Source: JBBIPA01 sp963775935 (lineage in GTDB: Bacteria > Chloroflexota > Dehalococcoidia > GIF9 > UBA5629). Taken from it: a stretch of 64,000 nt of DNA. The stretch lies in assembly GCA_963775935.1 (NCBI GenBank), contig CAVZKR010000003.1, positions 310,001-374,000 on the forward strand. Direction: 5' to 3'. The position numbers and the translations under genes are program-made. Below the pieces are notes generated by a model that was given only the letters and a program-made list of their open reading frames with translations, ran no database searches and had not been told where the DNA came from. This document shows positions 43,104 to 52,090 of this stretch, piece by piece (position 1 is the stretch's first letter; the number at the start of each line of letters is the position of its first letter).

Positions 43104-45824
43104 TTACTCCATTTCTCCCCAGTTCTTGCCCATCTTGATATCCACCTTCAAAGGTACGGTGAGCGCCAGGGCGCCTGACATGAGCCTCACCACCAGGTCT
43201 TTCATCATTTCTATTTCCTCGGGAACTATTTCAAAAACGAGCTCATCGTGAACCTGCAAAATCATTCGGCTGTTCACATCCCTCTTAGCCATCTCCTGGT
43301 GAATATGAATCATGGCGATTTTGATGATGTCAGCAGAAGTGCCCTGCACCGGCATGTTAATCGCCATCCGTTCCGCGGCTTCTCTGAGCAGCCGATTCGA
43401 TGACTTTACCTCGGGAACATAGCGACGCCTGCCCAGCACCGTCTGCACGTAGCCAAGCTCTCTCGCCTGCTGCCTGGTCGTTTCAATGTAGTCTTTCACC
43501 TTAGGATACTTCTCAAAATACGCAGCAATGAACTGTGCCGCCTGTTCCCGACTGAAATCGGTAGCCTGCTCCAATCCATAGTCACTCATCCCATAAATAA
43601 CGCCAAAGTTCACAGTCTTAGCCACGCGACGCATGGCAGGAGTAACTTCGCCAGGAGCCACGCTGAAGACGCGCGAGGCGGTGGCAGTATGCACATCTTC
43701 ATCCCGCCAGAACGTTGCCATCAGCTCAGGGTCCTGAGAGATATGCGCCAATGCCCTGAGGTCAATCTGAGAGTAATCCGCAGACAACAATTGACAGCCT
43801 GGCTGAGCGATAATCGCCTGCCGCACCTTGCCCCCTAGCTCACCTCTCACCGGTATATTCTGCAAGTTCGGCTCGCTGGAAGACAGGCGACCAGTGCTCG
43901 TACCCGTCTGATTGAAACTGGTATGAATCCTTCCCGTCCGGGGATTGATTAAGACAAGAAAGGCATCGGTATACGTTGACTTCAACTTAGCGAGCTGACG
44001 ATACTGCAAAATAAGATCAATGATAGGATGAGCGCCCTTCAGTTCCTCCAGAACCGAGGCATCGGTGGAATAGCCGCTTTTAGTTTTGCGAGATTTTGAG
44101 AGATGAAGCTCCTCATAAAGAATCTTCGATAGTTGCTGTGAAGAATTAATATTGAACTCATGTCCCACCAAGCCATATATCTCTTTCTCTAGCCCTGACA
44201 TCTGCCCACCGAAATCGCTGGACATGCTTCGCAGCAGGTCGGTATCCAGTGCTACACCGGCTCTCTCCATATCTACCAGCACCGGTACCAGAGGCATTTC
44301 CACCTCGCTAAAAAGCCGCCACAAGCCCTGGTTGCGCAGTTCAGGTTCAAAAAGCTGCTTCAGTCTCAGGGTCATATCGGCATCGGCGCAGGCATAGTCC
44401 GACGTCTTCTCTATATCAACCAGAGCCATGGAAATTTGTTTGGCGCCTTTGCCGATTAACTCATTGATGGGCATCATCTCGATGCCAAATTTGTTAAACG
44501 CCAGCGCCTTAAGCCCCAGAGGCTTTTCCCCGAGAAGATGGGCGGCAATTATGGTATCGAAAGCCAGATTCTGCAGCTTCATACCTTGACCGGCAAGCGC
44601 CAGCATGTCAAATTTGCCGTTATGAGCTATCTTGCTTAACCTTACATCTTCAAGCAGAGGCTTAAGCCGAGTAACGACCTGTGGCAACGGCAACTGACCC
44701 ACAGCGCTCAACGTACGGTGCCCCACTGGAATATAATAGGCCTCATTTTGCTTAACAGCTACAGATATGCCTACAATCTCCGTCGATAGAGCATCAATCG
44801 AGGACGTTTCCAGGTCGATGGCGAATTCGCCGGCTGCCGATAAACGACTTACCAGATTATCCAGGTCGTCCTCGGTATTAACTATGTGATACGCACCCTT
44901 AAGTGCTGGCTTGGGCTGAGCTACAACAGTGGTCTGCTGAATTTCCCCCGGTAAATTGGACAATAAATTGACAAACTCCAGCTCACGGAAGAGAGCAACT
45001 ACTCGATCACGGTCATAAGCACTCACCTTGCAGGCATCCAGGTCTAAGGTAATGGGCATATCGGTCACAATAGTTGCCAGCTCTTTATTCTGAAAAGCCC
45101 GCTCTTTATGCTCACGAAGCGTGACCTGCAATTTCGGCGGCGCCACTTCCTCAATACGGTCATAGATACCTTCAAGGCTGCTGAATTGCTGCAAAAGCTT
45201 TGCCGCCGTTTTGTCGCCGATACCAGGTACACCCGGTATATTATCCGAAGTATCACCAGTGAGCGCCTTGAAGTCAGCAAGCTGCTTTGGTGCGATGTTG
45301 TACTTAGCCTGCACTCCAGCCTCATCATAGATTACGGTATCGTTGAAGCTTTTCCTCGGCGACATCACCTTAACCGAAGGCGTTACAATTTGCAGCATAT
45401 CATTGTCACCGGTAACAATCAGGGTATCGATGCCCTGCTGACTTGCCTGCTTGCTCAGCGCACCCAGGACATCGTCAGCCTCATAGCCATCGAGCTCAAA
45501 CATAGGAAGGCGGAAAGCATCCGCTAGCTGATGCACCCGCTCCATCTGGTTTATCAGCTCCGGGGGAGTTGGAGGGCGCTGCTTTTTGTAGTCGGCAAAC
45601 TTCTCATGGCGAAACGTAGGTGTGTGGCGGTCGAAGGCAATTGCCCAATACATCGGCTTGTTTTCCCTGAGCAGCTTCAATAAGGTAGCAGCAAAGCCTC
45701 TGACAGCATTCACCATCTCGCCCGTCCTGGATATAGAGAGTGGAGGCAGGGCATGAAAAGCCCGATGCACCAGCGCATTGCCATCAAAAAGCAGGAGCAG
45801 GGGTTTGCCGTTTGTAGTATCCAT
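43104..45824 (-). CDS. polA: DNA polymerase I
   Basis: A repair and Okazaki-fragment polymerase of about 906 aa with all three domains. The 5' nuclease (residues 1-290) has LLLFDGNALVHRAFHAL and IPGVPGIGDKTAAKLL. The 3'-5' exonuclease keeps its acidic residues (FAIDLETSS, IAHNGKFDML, SDYACADADM), so proofreading is likely active, unlike Taq. The polymerase has motif A LLSADYSQIDLRALAH, motif B RRVAKTVNFGVIYG and motif C LQVHDELVFE. The ATG at 45824 (MDTTNGK) is preferred; an in-frame GTG at 45851 is possible. It is followed directly by mutM. Confidence 0.96.
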   Translation of the reverse strand: MDTTNGKPLLLLFDGNALVHRAFHALPPLSISRTGEMVNAVRGFAATLLKLLRENKPMYWAIAFDRHTPTFRHEKFADYKKQRPPTPPELINQMERVHQLADAFRLPMFELDGYEADDVLGALSKQASQQGIDTLIVTGDNDMLQIVTPSVKVMSPRKSFNDTVIYDEAGVQAKYNIAPKQLADFKALTGDTSDNIPGVPGIGDKTAAKLLQQFSSLEGIYDRIEEVAPPKLQVTLREHKERAFQNKELATIVTDMPITLDLDACKVSAYDRDRVVALFRELEFVNLLSNLPGEIQQTTVVAQPKPALKGAYHIVNTEDDLDNLVSRLSAAGEFAIDLETSSIDALSTEIVGISVAVKQNEAYYIPVGHRTLSAVGQLPLPQVVTRLKPLLEDVRLSKIAHNGKFDMLALAGQGMKLQNLAFDTIIAAHLLGEKPLGLKALAFNKFGIEMMPINELIGKGAKQISMALVDIEKTSDYACADADMTLRLKQLFEPELRNQGLWRLFSEVEMPLVPVLVDMERAGVALDTDLLRSMSSDFGGQMSGLEKEIYGLVGHEFNINSSQQLSKILYEELHLSKSRKTKSGYSTDASVLEELKGAHPIIDLILQYRQLAKLKSTYTDAFLVLINPRTGRIHTSFNQTGTSTGRLSSSEPNLQNIPVRGELGGKVRQAIIAQPGCQLLSADYSQIDLRALAHISQDPELMATFWRDEDVHTATASRVFSVAPGEVTPAMRRVAKTVNFGVIYGMSDYGLEQATDFSREQAAQFIAAYFEKYPKVKDYIETTRQQARELGYVQTVLGRRRYVPEVKSSNRLLREAAERMAINMPVQGTSADIIKIAMIHIHQEMAKRDVNSRMILQVHDELVFEIVPEEIEMMKDLVVRLMSGALALTVPLKVDIKMGKNWGEME

Positions 45825-45854
45825 TAATATCTCACTATGTTCTTCTGTCACACA

Positions 45855-45887
45855 CTCACACTCTCACGTCGAGGGTGAGTGTGAGTA
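45855..45887. terminator. Stem-loop between polA and the repeat
   Basis: ACTCACACTC (45855-45864) pairs with GAGTGTGAGT (45878-45887). It lies in the divergent polA/argF interval, next to the second palindromic repeat. The role is unclear; it has no T run on either strand. Confidence 0.35.
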
Positions 45888-45904
45888 AAGCAAACCTCAT
45901 TATT

Positions 45905-46016
45905 GAGATTGTTTATTTTGTCATTGCGAGGAGCCCGCCTGAGGCGGACGACGAAGCAATCTCAGGGATTGCCACGCTTCGCTCGCAATGACAGAGGGAA
46001 ATTGCTAAACAATCTC
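45905..46016. repeat. Palindromic REP/MITE-like repeat, copy B
   Basis: A 112-base copy of the element at 27162-27287, bounded by GAGATTGTTTA and TAAACAATCTC. It differs from copy A by one missing base (GGACGACGAAG versus GGACTGACGAAG) and one substitution (GGGAAATTGC versus GGGAAGTTGC), and lacks the outermost AATTAG. It sits directly upstream of argF. The reading frame through it (FILSLRGARLRRTTKQSQ) is a chance product, not part of ArgF. Confidence 0.85.
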
Positions 46017-46073
46017 ATTATATACTATCCTGCCGATTATGCTATACTAAAATGCACTTTTGGAGGAGGCAGG

Positions 46074-47003
46074 TTGAAGACAAAAGATTTTCTCTCTGTA
46101 GCCGATTTAAGCATTGCCGAGGTTGAGTCGCTCATCAAAAAAACCCTGATAATGAAGCGAAAGGCAGCGCCACAAATACTGGCAGGAAAAGTGCTGGCGC
46201 TTCTCTTTGAAAAACCTTCTCTGCGCACCAGAGTAAGCTTTGAAGTTGCTATACATCAGCTCGGCGGCTATTGCCTCTATTTATCACCTGCTGAGGTCGG
46301 ACTGGGCAAGCGAGAGCCTGTCGCTGACGTGGCCAGAGTGCTGTGCCGGTATGTTGATGGCATTGTCGCCCGCACCTTTGCTCACCAGACTCTCATAACG
46401 CTGGCGAAATACGCCAACGTGCCGGTGATTAACGCACTCTCTGACTTCGAACATCCCTGCCAGGCACTTGCTGACATCATTACCATCTTAGAGAAAAAGG
46501 GCAAGCTCCGCGGTCTTGACCTGGCTTATATTGGTGATGGCAATAATGTTGCCAATAGCCTGCTGCTCGCTGCTGCGATTACCGGCGTCAATTTCAAAAT
46601 TGCCTCACCACCAGGCTATGAACTAACTAAAACCATGGTACAAAAAGCCAAAAGACTTGCTGCGCAGACTGGCAGCACTGTCGTTTTGACCGATGATCCC
46701 AGGCAGGCAGTGAAAGGCGCTGACGTGGTATATACTGATGTGTGGACAAGCATGGGTCAAGAGGCTGAATCAGAAAAACGCCGCAGCGCTTTCGCCAAAT
46801 TTCAGGTTAACCCTAAACTACTTTCGCTCGCTAAAAAAGAGGTGATCTTCATGCATTCTCTGCCAGCACACCATGGTGAAGAGATAGCGTCAGGTCTGGT
46901 AGACCATCCCAGATCTGTTGTCTTCGACCAGGCTGAGAACAGGCTCCACCTGCAAAGAGCATTATTGGCTGAACTATTCCGCAAATCTGGACGCGCCACA
47001 TAG
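46074..47003 (+). CDS. argF: Ornithine carbamoyltransferase
   Basis: Makes citrulline from ornithine and carbamoyl phosphate in arginine synthesis. It is 309 aa from a TTG at 46074 with GGAGGAGG directly upstream; an open frame back to 45903 only reads through the palindromic repeat. The carbamoyl-phosphate loop is SLRTRVSFEVA, the HPCQ-type motif is EHPCQALADI, and the ornithine motif is DVWTSMGQEAE. Oddity: the usual HCLPAHR segment reads HSLPAHHGEE, replacing the conserved Cys by Ser. The motif set still fits an OTCase. It is divergent from polA. Confidence 0.92.
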   Translation: MKTKDFLSVADLSIAEVESLIKKTLIMKRKAAPQILAGKVLALLFEKPSLRTRVSFEVAIHQLGGYCLYLSPAEVGLGKREPVADVARVLCRYVDGIVARTFAHQTLITLAKYANVPVINALSDFEHPCQALADIITILEKKGKLRGLDLAYIGDGNNVANSLLLAAAITGVNFKIASPPGYELTKTMVQKAKRLAAQTGSTVVLTDDPRQAVKGADVVYTDVWTSMGQEAESEKRRSAFAKFQVNPKLLSLAKKEVIFMHSLPAHHGEEIASGLVDHPRSVVFDQAENRLHLQRALLAELFRKSGRAT

Positions 47004-47068
47004 CTCATGGTATTCTTTATCCAGCGGAGCAGGTTGCGAGCATCAGTTTCTTAAGGAAGAACGAAACA

Positions 47069-48412
47069 ATGAAACCAGTTATTGCTATCGTAGGTAGAGC
47101 CAATGTAGGCAAATCAGCACTATTTAACCGACTCGCAGGCAAACAGATAGCTATCGTCGAAGACGTGCCGGGAACGACTCGCGACCGTGTCTTCGCGGAA
47201 GCTAGGTTGCAGGGTCAGACAGTCACCTTGATTGACAGCGGAGGTCTTAATCCTTCTCCAGATACGTCGATGAATGAAAAGGTCAACCAGCAGGTTGAGA
47301 TTGCGATCGCTGAAGCTGATGTCATCATTTTCCTGGTTGATATTCACCATGGTGTACTTGCCACCGAGCAAGAAATAGCTGATATGCTCCGTAAAAGCAA
47401 CAAACCGATAGTCCTAGTCGCTAACAAGGCAGATAATACCAAGCTCGAAAACCAGATAAATGATTTCTACCAGCTAGGACTAGGCGCACCCCTGGCTATT
47501 AGCGCCCTGCACGGTCGTGGCATAAACGGCCTCGTAGACGAAGTGGTCTCCCACCTCCCGCAGGCAATACCTGAATCTATAACTGATCCTGCAATGCCAA
47601 AACTGGCTATAGTCGGTCGTCCTAACGCTGGCAAATCAATGCTGCTTAATGCTATTGTCGGGGAGGAACGGGCTATTGTCGACCAGGTTCCCGGAACCAC
47701 TCGTGATGCCGTAGATAGCGTCTTCGAGTACCCAGAGCAAAAGATACTGCTCATCGATACTGCCGGCATAAGGCGCCGTGGACGTTCCAGCACCGGCATC
47801 GAATACTATAGTTTAATTCGCTCGTTGCGCGCTATCAATCGTTGTGACATCGCCCTGCTGGTCATTGATGCCACCGAGTCCATCACCGCCCAGGATATTC
47901 ACATTGCCGGTTACATCAAAGAAGCCTGCAAGGGGATGATACTGATAATAAACAAATGGGACCTCGTCCCGAAACAATCAACAGAAGACTATGCTGCCCA
48001 GGTCAGACAGAAAATGAAATTTATCACCCATGTGCCTATTCACTTTGTCTCAGCTAAACTGGGACAGAAAGTAAACACTATAGTCCCCACAGCCCTGCAA
48101 ATATGGCAGGAAAGACAGAAACAATTGCCTGATACCGTCATCGATACACTGATAAAACAGGCGGTGCGAAGCCATGCGCCACCACGAAAAGGCTTGAGGA
48201 GACTTCAAGTCTTCCGTGCCTATCAGGATGGAATCAACCCTCCCACCTTTTCCTTCCTGGTAAATGACCCCGACCTTGTCCATTTCTCGTATGAACGTTA
48301 CCTGGAAAACAAGCTCCGCCAGACATTTGGTTTCTCCGGCACCTCACTGCGCTTCTTCTTTAAGAAAGCGCCTCGAAAAAAGCTGACGAAAGCGGGAGGC
48401 AGCAAAGAGTGA
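47069..48412 (+). CDS. der: Ribosome-associated GTPase Der (EngA)
   Basis: An essential GTPase for 50S assembly with two tandem G domains and a KH-like end, 447 aa. G domain 1: GRANVGKSALFNRL, DVPGTTRDR, NKAD. G domain 2 (about residue 180): GRPNAGKSMLLNAI, QVPGTTRDAVDSVF, NKWDL. The C-terminal KH-like part has PPTFSFLVNDPDLVHFSYER. Its last codons overlap plsY by 4 bases, and gpsA follows, a der-plsY-gpsA cluster seen in many bacteria. Confidence 0.96.
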   Translation: MKPVIAIVGRANVGKSALFNRLAGKQIAIVEDVPGTTRDRVFAEARLQGQTVTLIDSGGLNPSPDTSMNEKVNQQVEIAIAEADVIIFLVDIHHGVLATEQEIADMLRKSNKPIVLVANKADNTKLENQINDFYQLGLGAPLAISALHGRGINGLVDEVVSHLPQAIPESITDPAMPKLAIVGRPNAGKSMLLNAIVGEERAIVDQVPGTTRDAVDSVFEYPEQKILLIDTAGIRRRGRSSTGIEYYSLIRSLRAINRCDIALLVIDATESITAQDIHIAGYIKEACKGMILIINKWDLVPKQSTEDYAAQVRQKMKFITHVPIHFVSAKLGQKVNTIVPTALQIWQERQKQLPDTVIDTLIKQAVRSHAPPRKGLRRLQVFRAYQDGINPPTFSFLVNDPDLVHFSYERYLENKLRQTFGFSGTSLRFFFKKAPRKKLTKAGGSKE

Positions 48413-49098
48413 TAATCGAGAAACTTATAGCTATTGCCGTCCTCGCCTACCTTCTGGGGGCAATACCTTTTGCCCTGATTTTCGGGTGGCTTATGGGTAG
48501 AGTGGATATCACCAAGCACGGCAGCGGGAACATCGGCAGTACCAATGTGCTGCGCACCGTAGGCACCAAAGCAGCACTTGTTGTTATGGTCCTCGATATG
48601 GGCAAGGCAGCGCTCGCTGTTGTATTAGCCAGGATTATCATGGGGAACGATGCCCTGATGATAGCCGATTTCTCACTTGACTGGCAGGCTGCTCAGGTGC
48701 TGGCAGGAATAATCGTGATGGTAGGACATAACTGGTCAGTCTACATTAAGTTTCGCGGCGGCAAAGGCGTGGCTACGTATTTCGGCAGCTGGCTCGCCAT
48801 GGCTCCTGCAGCAGCCTTATTTGGCGGCATCATTATTATTATAGCAGCTTCGCTTACCAGGTATGTGTCCATGGGCTCCATACTCGGCTCTCTGGGAGTG
48901 CTGGTCTTAATAATTATCCTTACCATCTTCAATGGGTTCCCCCCTATTTACCTGGTTTATAGCGTGATAGCAGTTATTATTATTGTCTATCAGCACCGCA
49001 GCAATATTAACCGACTGCAAATGCGCACCGAGCGCCGCATCGGCGACAAGGTTCCCACGAAAAAGCCCAGTTCACTAACCGAACCTCCGAGCGCTTAG
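48409..49098 (+). CDS. plsY: Acyl-phosphate glycerol-3-phosphate acyltransferase
   Basis: An integral membrane enzyme that acylates glycerol-3-phosphate to lysophosphatidate. It is 229 aa with five to seven hydrophobic helices. Family motifs: LLGAIPFALIFGWLMGRVDI, GSGNIGSTNVLRTVG, and GHNWSVYIKFRGGKGVATYFG. The start is GTG overlapping the der stop (GTGA). It is paired with gpsA, which makes its substrate, 7 bases downstream. Confidence 0.94.
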   Translation: MIIEKLIAIAVLAYLLGAIPFALIFGWLMGRVDITKHGSGNIGSTNVLRTVGTKAALVVMVLDMGKAALAVVLARIIMGNDALMIADFSLDWQAAQVLAGIIVMVGHNWSVYIKFRGGKGVATYFGSWLAMAPAAALFGGIIIIIAASLTRYVSMGSILGSLGVLVLIIILTIFNGFPPIYLVYSVIAVIIIVYQHRSNINRLQMRTERRIGDKVPTKKPSSLTEPPSA

Positions 49099-49105
49099 TA
49101 AGATT

Positions 49106-50086
49106 ATGGCTACAGTGTCAATTATCGGCGCCACTACCTGGGGCAATACTATAGGCAAATTGCTGGCAGGTAAAGGTATTGCCGTCACTATCTGGGCGAG
49201 AACCGAAGCGAAAGCACGTGAGTTTAGTAAAGAAACGCACCACTACCCGTCGAACATCACCTTCACCAGTCACGGCGGCAAGGCATTAAACGCAGCTGAC
49301 TTTGTCATCTGGGCTGTGCCCGCTCAAAGTCTGAGGCAGACAATCCAGCAAGTGGCGAAACACACAATCCCCACCATGATTCACGTGAGCCTGGCTAAAG
49401 GATTGGAGGCAGACAGCGGTAAAAGGATGTCAGAGGTAATCGCCGCAGAGCTTCCCCATACCCCACAGGAGCACGTTTGCGTACTTTCCGGGCCAAACCT
49501 GTCTCAGGAAATTAACCGCGGTCTGCCAGCCACCTCGGTGCTGGCTGCATACAAGAGCACTATAGCCCAAAAAACAAAGGACCTGTTCCACTCACCTAAC
49601 TTCGCTATCTTCACCAGTAACGATGTCGTAGGTGTTGAACTCTGTGGAGCTTTAAAGAATGTCATCGCCCTGGGAGCTGGCATGGTCGATGGTCTGGGAC
49701 TGGGTGACAATGCCAAAGCCACCTTTCTCACCTTTGGCTGGGCTGAGGTCACCTCTCTGGGCACGGCGCTCGGCGCCCAACCTGCTACCTTTTACGGACT
49801 GGCGGGGCTGGGAGATTTAATCGCTACCTGTGCCGGACCGCAGAGCCGTAATCACTATGTCGGACGTGAAGTAGCCTCTGGACGTTCTTTAGCTGAAGTA
49901 AAAGCAGCTATGTCCAATATCGCTGAGGGAATTGATACCACCATTGCCGCACATCGCCTGGCGACGAAATTGAATCTGGATACGCCCATTATGACCCTTA
50001 TTTACAAAGTCCTCTTCGAATCACTGCCGCCAGTAGAGATAGCAAACCGGTTTAGAGTTGGCTTAAAACCCGAGGGGCTCGATTAG
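49106..50086 (+). CDS. gpsA: NAD(P)H-dependent glycerol-3-phosphate dehydrogenase
   Basis: Reduces dihydroxyacetone phosphate to glycerol-3-phosphate for phospholipid synthesis. It is 326 aa. The dinucleotide loop reads [12 protein letters not shown] where GxGxWG is typical, so the second Gly is replaced by Thr. Other motifs are intact: [24 protein letters not shown], and [19 protein letters not shown]. It follows plsY in the same operon and ends 4 bases into the convergent dnaJ gene. Confidence 0.94.
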   Translation: MATVSIIGATTWGNTIGKLLAGKGIAVTIWARTEAKAREFSKETHHYPSNITFTSHGGKALNAADFVIWAVPAQSLRQTIQQVAKHTIPTMIHVSLAKGLEADSGKRMSEVIAAELPHTPQEHVCVLSGPNLSQEINRGLPATSVLAAYKSTIAQKTKDLFHSPNFAIFTSNDVVGVELCGALKNVIALGAGMVDGLGLGDNAKATFLTFGWAEVTSLGTALGAQPATFYGLAGLGDLIATCAGPQSRNHYVGREVASGRSLAEVKAAMSNIAEGIDTTIAAHRLATKLNLDTPIMTLIYKVLFESLPPVEIANRFRVGLKPEGLD

Positions 50087-51198
50087 TGCCCTGATTTGCT
50101 TTTACCCCTTTTCCCCTTGCCTCCTTCACTGGAAACTTTAGGTTGCGGCAGCGTCCCAGCCAGCTCCTCAAAAAGCTTCTTCTGCTTGTCATCCAGAGAC
50201 TCCGGAGTGATGATTCGAATCTGAACCAACTGATCACCCTTGCCCTTACCGTCAATCCGGGGCATGCCTTTGCCTTTTAGTTGGAATACTTTCCCATGCT
50301 GTGTGCCCGGCGGTATTTTTAACGTGGTTTCTCCATCCACCGTAGGCACCTCCACATTTCCTCCGAGTGCAGCCTGGGCAAAGTTGATTGCCAGTTCACA
50401 GATAATATCATTACCTTCCCGCACGAAAAACTCATGAGGTTCGATAGCAAAAGCGATATAGATATCCCCGGATGCACCCCCGTAAGTACCAGCTTGCCCT
50501 TCACCACTAAGCCTCATACGGTAGTTCTCATCCACTCCGGCTGGAATCGTAACCGACAGCTTACGCTTTGCTTTTACCCTGCCATTGCCTTTGCATTCGG
50601 GACAGGGCTCGGTGATATGAGTACCTTCACCGTTACATTTGGAGCAGGCGCCTACCTGGACAAAATGACCAAAAAGGCTCTGCTGGGCGCGACGCACCTG
50701 TCCAGTGCCATTACAATCGGGGCATTTCTGAGGATTTGTTCCTGGCTTACTGCCAATGCCACGGCAAACAGAGCAACTCTCTACTCGTGAGAGCTCGAAC
50801 TCTTTCTCTGCGCCAAACACCGTCTCATTAAAAGTAAGGTTAAGTCTAACCTGCAGGTCAGGCCCTTTCCTGGGAGCTCGTTGCCTGGCAGTCGTTGTCG
50901 CACCGCCAAAGAAAGCATCAAACAGGTCTCCAAACCCACCAAACCCAAAGTTGTCAAACCCATTACTCCAGTCTGAAGTGCCAACTCGACCATATCGGTC
51001 GTAGGAGGCGCGTTTCTCCTCATCACAAAGGACTTCGTAAGCCTCGTTAACCTCTTTAAATTTTCCCTCAGCCTCGGGATTATGGTTATGGTCGGGATGA
51101 CATTGGAAAGCAAGCTTGCGGAAAGCCTTCTTTATCTCCTCAGCGCTCGCATTCCTGGGCACACCGAGTACCTCATAATAATCTCTTTCAGCTCTCAT
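50083..51198 (-). CDS. dnaJ: Chaperone DnaJ (Hsp40, type I)
   Basis: The canonical DnaK co-chaperone, 371 aa. The J domain has the HPD motif (FQCHPDHNH), followed by a Gly/Phe region ([18 protein letters not shown]). The zinc region has all four motifs: CSVCRGIG (slightly off consensus), [16 protein letters not shown] and CPECKGNG. The C-terminal substrate domain ends in a basic tail ([13 protein letters not shown]). Unusually it is apart from the dnaK operon, beside gpsA, with its own promoter. Confidence 0.96.
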   Translation of the reverse strand: MRAERDYYEVLGVPRNASAEEIKKAFRKLAFQCHPDHNHNPEAEGKFKEVNEAYEVLCDEEKRASYDRYGRVGTSDWSNGFDNFGFGGFGDLFDAFFGGATTTARQRAPRKGPDLQVRLNLTFNETVFGAEKEFELSRVESCSVCRGIGSKPGTNPQKCPDCNGTGQVRRAQQSLFGHFVQVGACSKCNGEGTHITEPCPECKGNGRVKAKRKLSVTIPAGVDENYRMRLSGEGQAGTYGGASGDIYIAFAIEPHEFFVREGNDIICELAINFAQAALGGNVEVPTVDGETTLKIPPGTQHGKVFQLKGKGMPRIDGKGKGDQLVQIRIITPESLDDKQKKLFEELAGTLPQPKVSSEGGKGKRGKSKSGH

Positions 51199-51223
51199 CT
51201 TCGATTTTAGTCCTTAAAACTAC

Positions 51224-51253
51224 AGTATAGACAATGGCTAGACCGTCTGGCAA
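51224..51253 (-). promoter_or_regulatory. Promoter of dnaJ
   Basis: On the minus strand, TTGCCA (51248-51253) and TATACT (51224-51229) are 18 bases apart, ending about 25 bases before the dnaJ ATG. No CIRCE sequence is present here. Confidence 0.6.
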
Positions 51254-51294
51254 GTTTCCAATTGGGAGGTTGTTCAATCTACAATTGCTGATGT

Positions 51295-51891
51295 ATGATT
51301 GATGTAACCACCATGGATGACCAGCTCAGACGAATTCTCTCTTCCCGCCGGAAGAAACAGCTCATTAATAAAAAACTCCATGCTGCCGCAGTTCTTGTTC
51401 CCCTGTTTCACGACGGAAAGGAATACCGTATCTTACTCACTCGCCGAAGCCACGAAGTATTCCACCATAAGGGACAGATATCCTTTCCCGGCGGCAAGCC
51501 TTCGAAAAGCGATGCCAGCCTCCTTGATACAGCCCTCAGGGAGAGCTGGGAAGAAATCGGGTTACAAGCCAAAGACGTGGAAATCATCGGTGAACTGGAT
51601 GACACGCCCACAAAAACCACCGGCTTCAATATATCTCCCTTCGTAGCGCTCATACCCTATCCCTACCCATTTATTAGAAACCCGCATGAAATCGACGAGA
51701 TCCTCGATATGCCGCTCGCCGCTTTCCTGGACACCTCTCGCTGCAAACAGGGCATGGCGGAAAACAACAGTGAACAGACAAGTGACTTTCGTTACGAATG
51801 CGACGGGCAAACTATCTGGGGAGCGACAGCTCGTATTATCAAACAGCTTATGGACGCGCTGAAGTCTGCACCTGGAGCCCGGGAGCAGTAG
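51295..51891 (+). CDS. Nudix hydrolase, CoA pyrophosphatase-like
   Basis: A 198-aa Nudix enzyme. The extended Nudix box is FPGGKPSKSDASLLDTALRE followed by SWEEIGL, with the catalytic REsWEE. Upstream VLVPLFHDGKEYRILLTRRS and the box's insertion are those of the NudL/CoA-diphosphatase branch, so hydrolysis of CoA or acyl-CoA to phosphopantetheine is the best guess. Start ATG at 51295 or 51313 (MDDQLRR); the latter fits family N-termini. It is divergent from dnaJ. Confidence 0.85.
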   Translation: MIDVTTMDDQLRRILSSRRKKQLINKKLHAAAVLVPLFHDGKEYRILLTRRSHEVFHHKGQISFPGGKPSKSDASLLDTALRESWEEIGLQAKDVEIIGELDDTPTKTTGFNISPFVALIPYPYPFIRNPHEIDEILDMPLAAFLDTSRCKQGMAENNSEQTSDFRYECDGQTIWGATARIIKQLMDALKSAPGAREQ

Positions 51892-52042
51892 TGTAGCTTT
51901 TTGCCTCTTTCTTGGCATCAACAGTTGCCTTCACCTCCTTTTTTGTCATTGCTCCTGGCTCCATAGTCGATAAGTTGTAAAGTATGTTGATATTATTATC
52001 AAGTATTCTTAATAAATTACTTTAAGTTTTTTAAGCCCAGTG

Positions 52043-52071
52043 TTGACAATAGCCTAGAAAGGAAGTACAAT
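52043..52071 (+). promoter_or_regulatory. Promoter of the cbpA-hspR-clpC operon
   Basis: TTGACA (52043-52048), 17-base spacer, TACAAT (52066-52071), with AAGGAG and ATG 20 bases further on. AT-rich short inverted repeats lie just upstream (TTGATA-TTAT-TATCAA; CTTAA-N9-TTAAG), but no good match to the HspR operator CTTGAGT-N7-ACTCAAG was found. Confidence 0.75.
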
Positions 52072-52090
52072 ACTGAAGCAAGGAGCGCTC

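Noticed and set aside
51962..52042. HAIR-type HspR operator upstream of the cbpA-like gene
   Set aside because: Only weak AT-rich inverted repeats are present (TTGATA-N4-TATCAA, CTTAA-N9-TTAAG); none resembles CTTGAGT-N7-ACTCAAG well enough to call.
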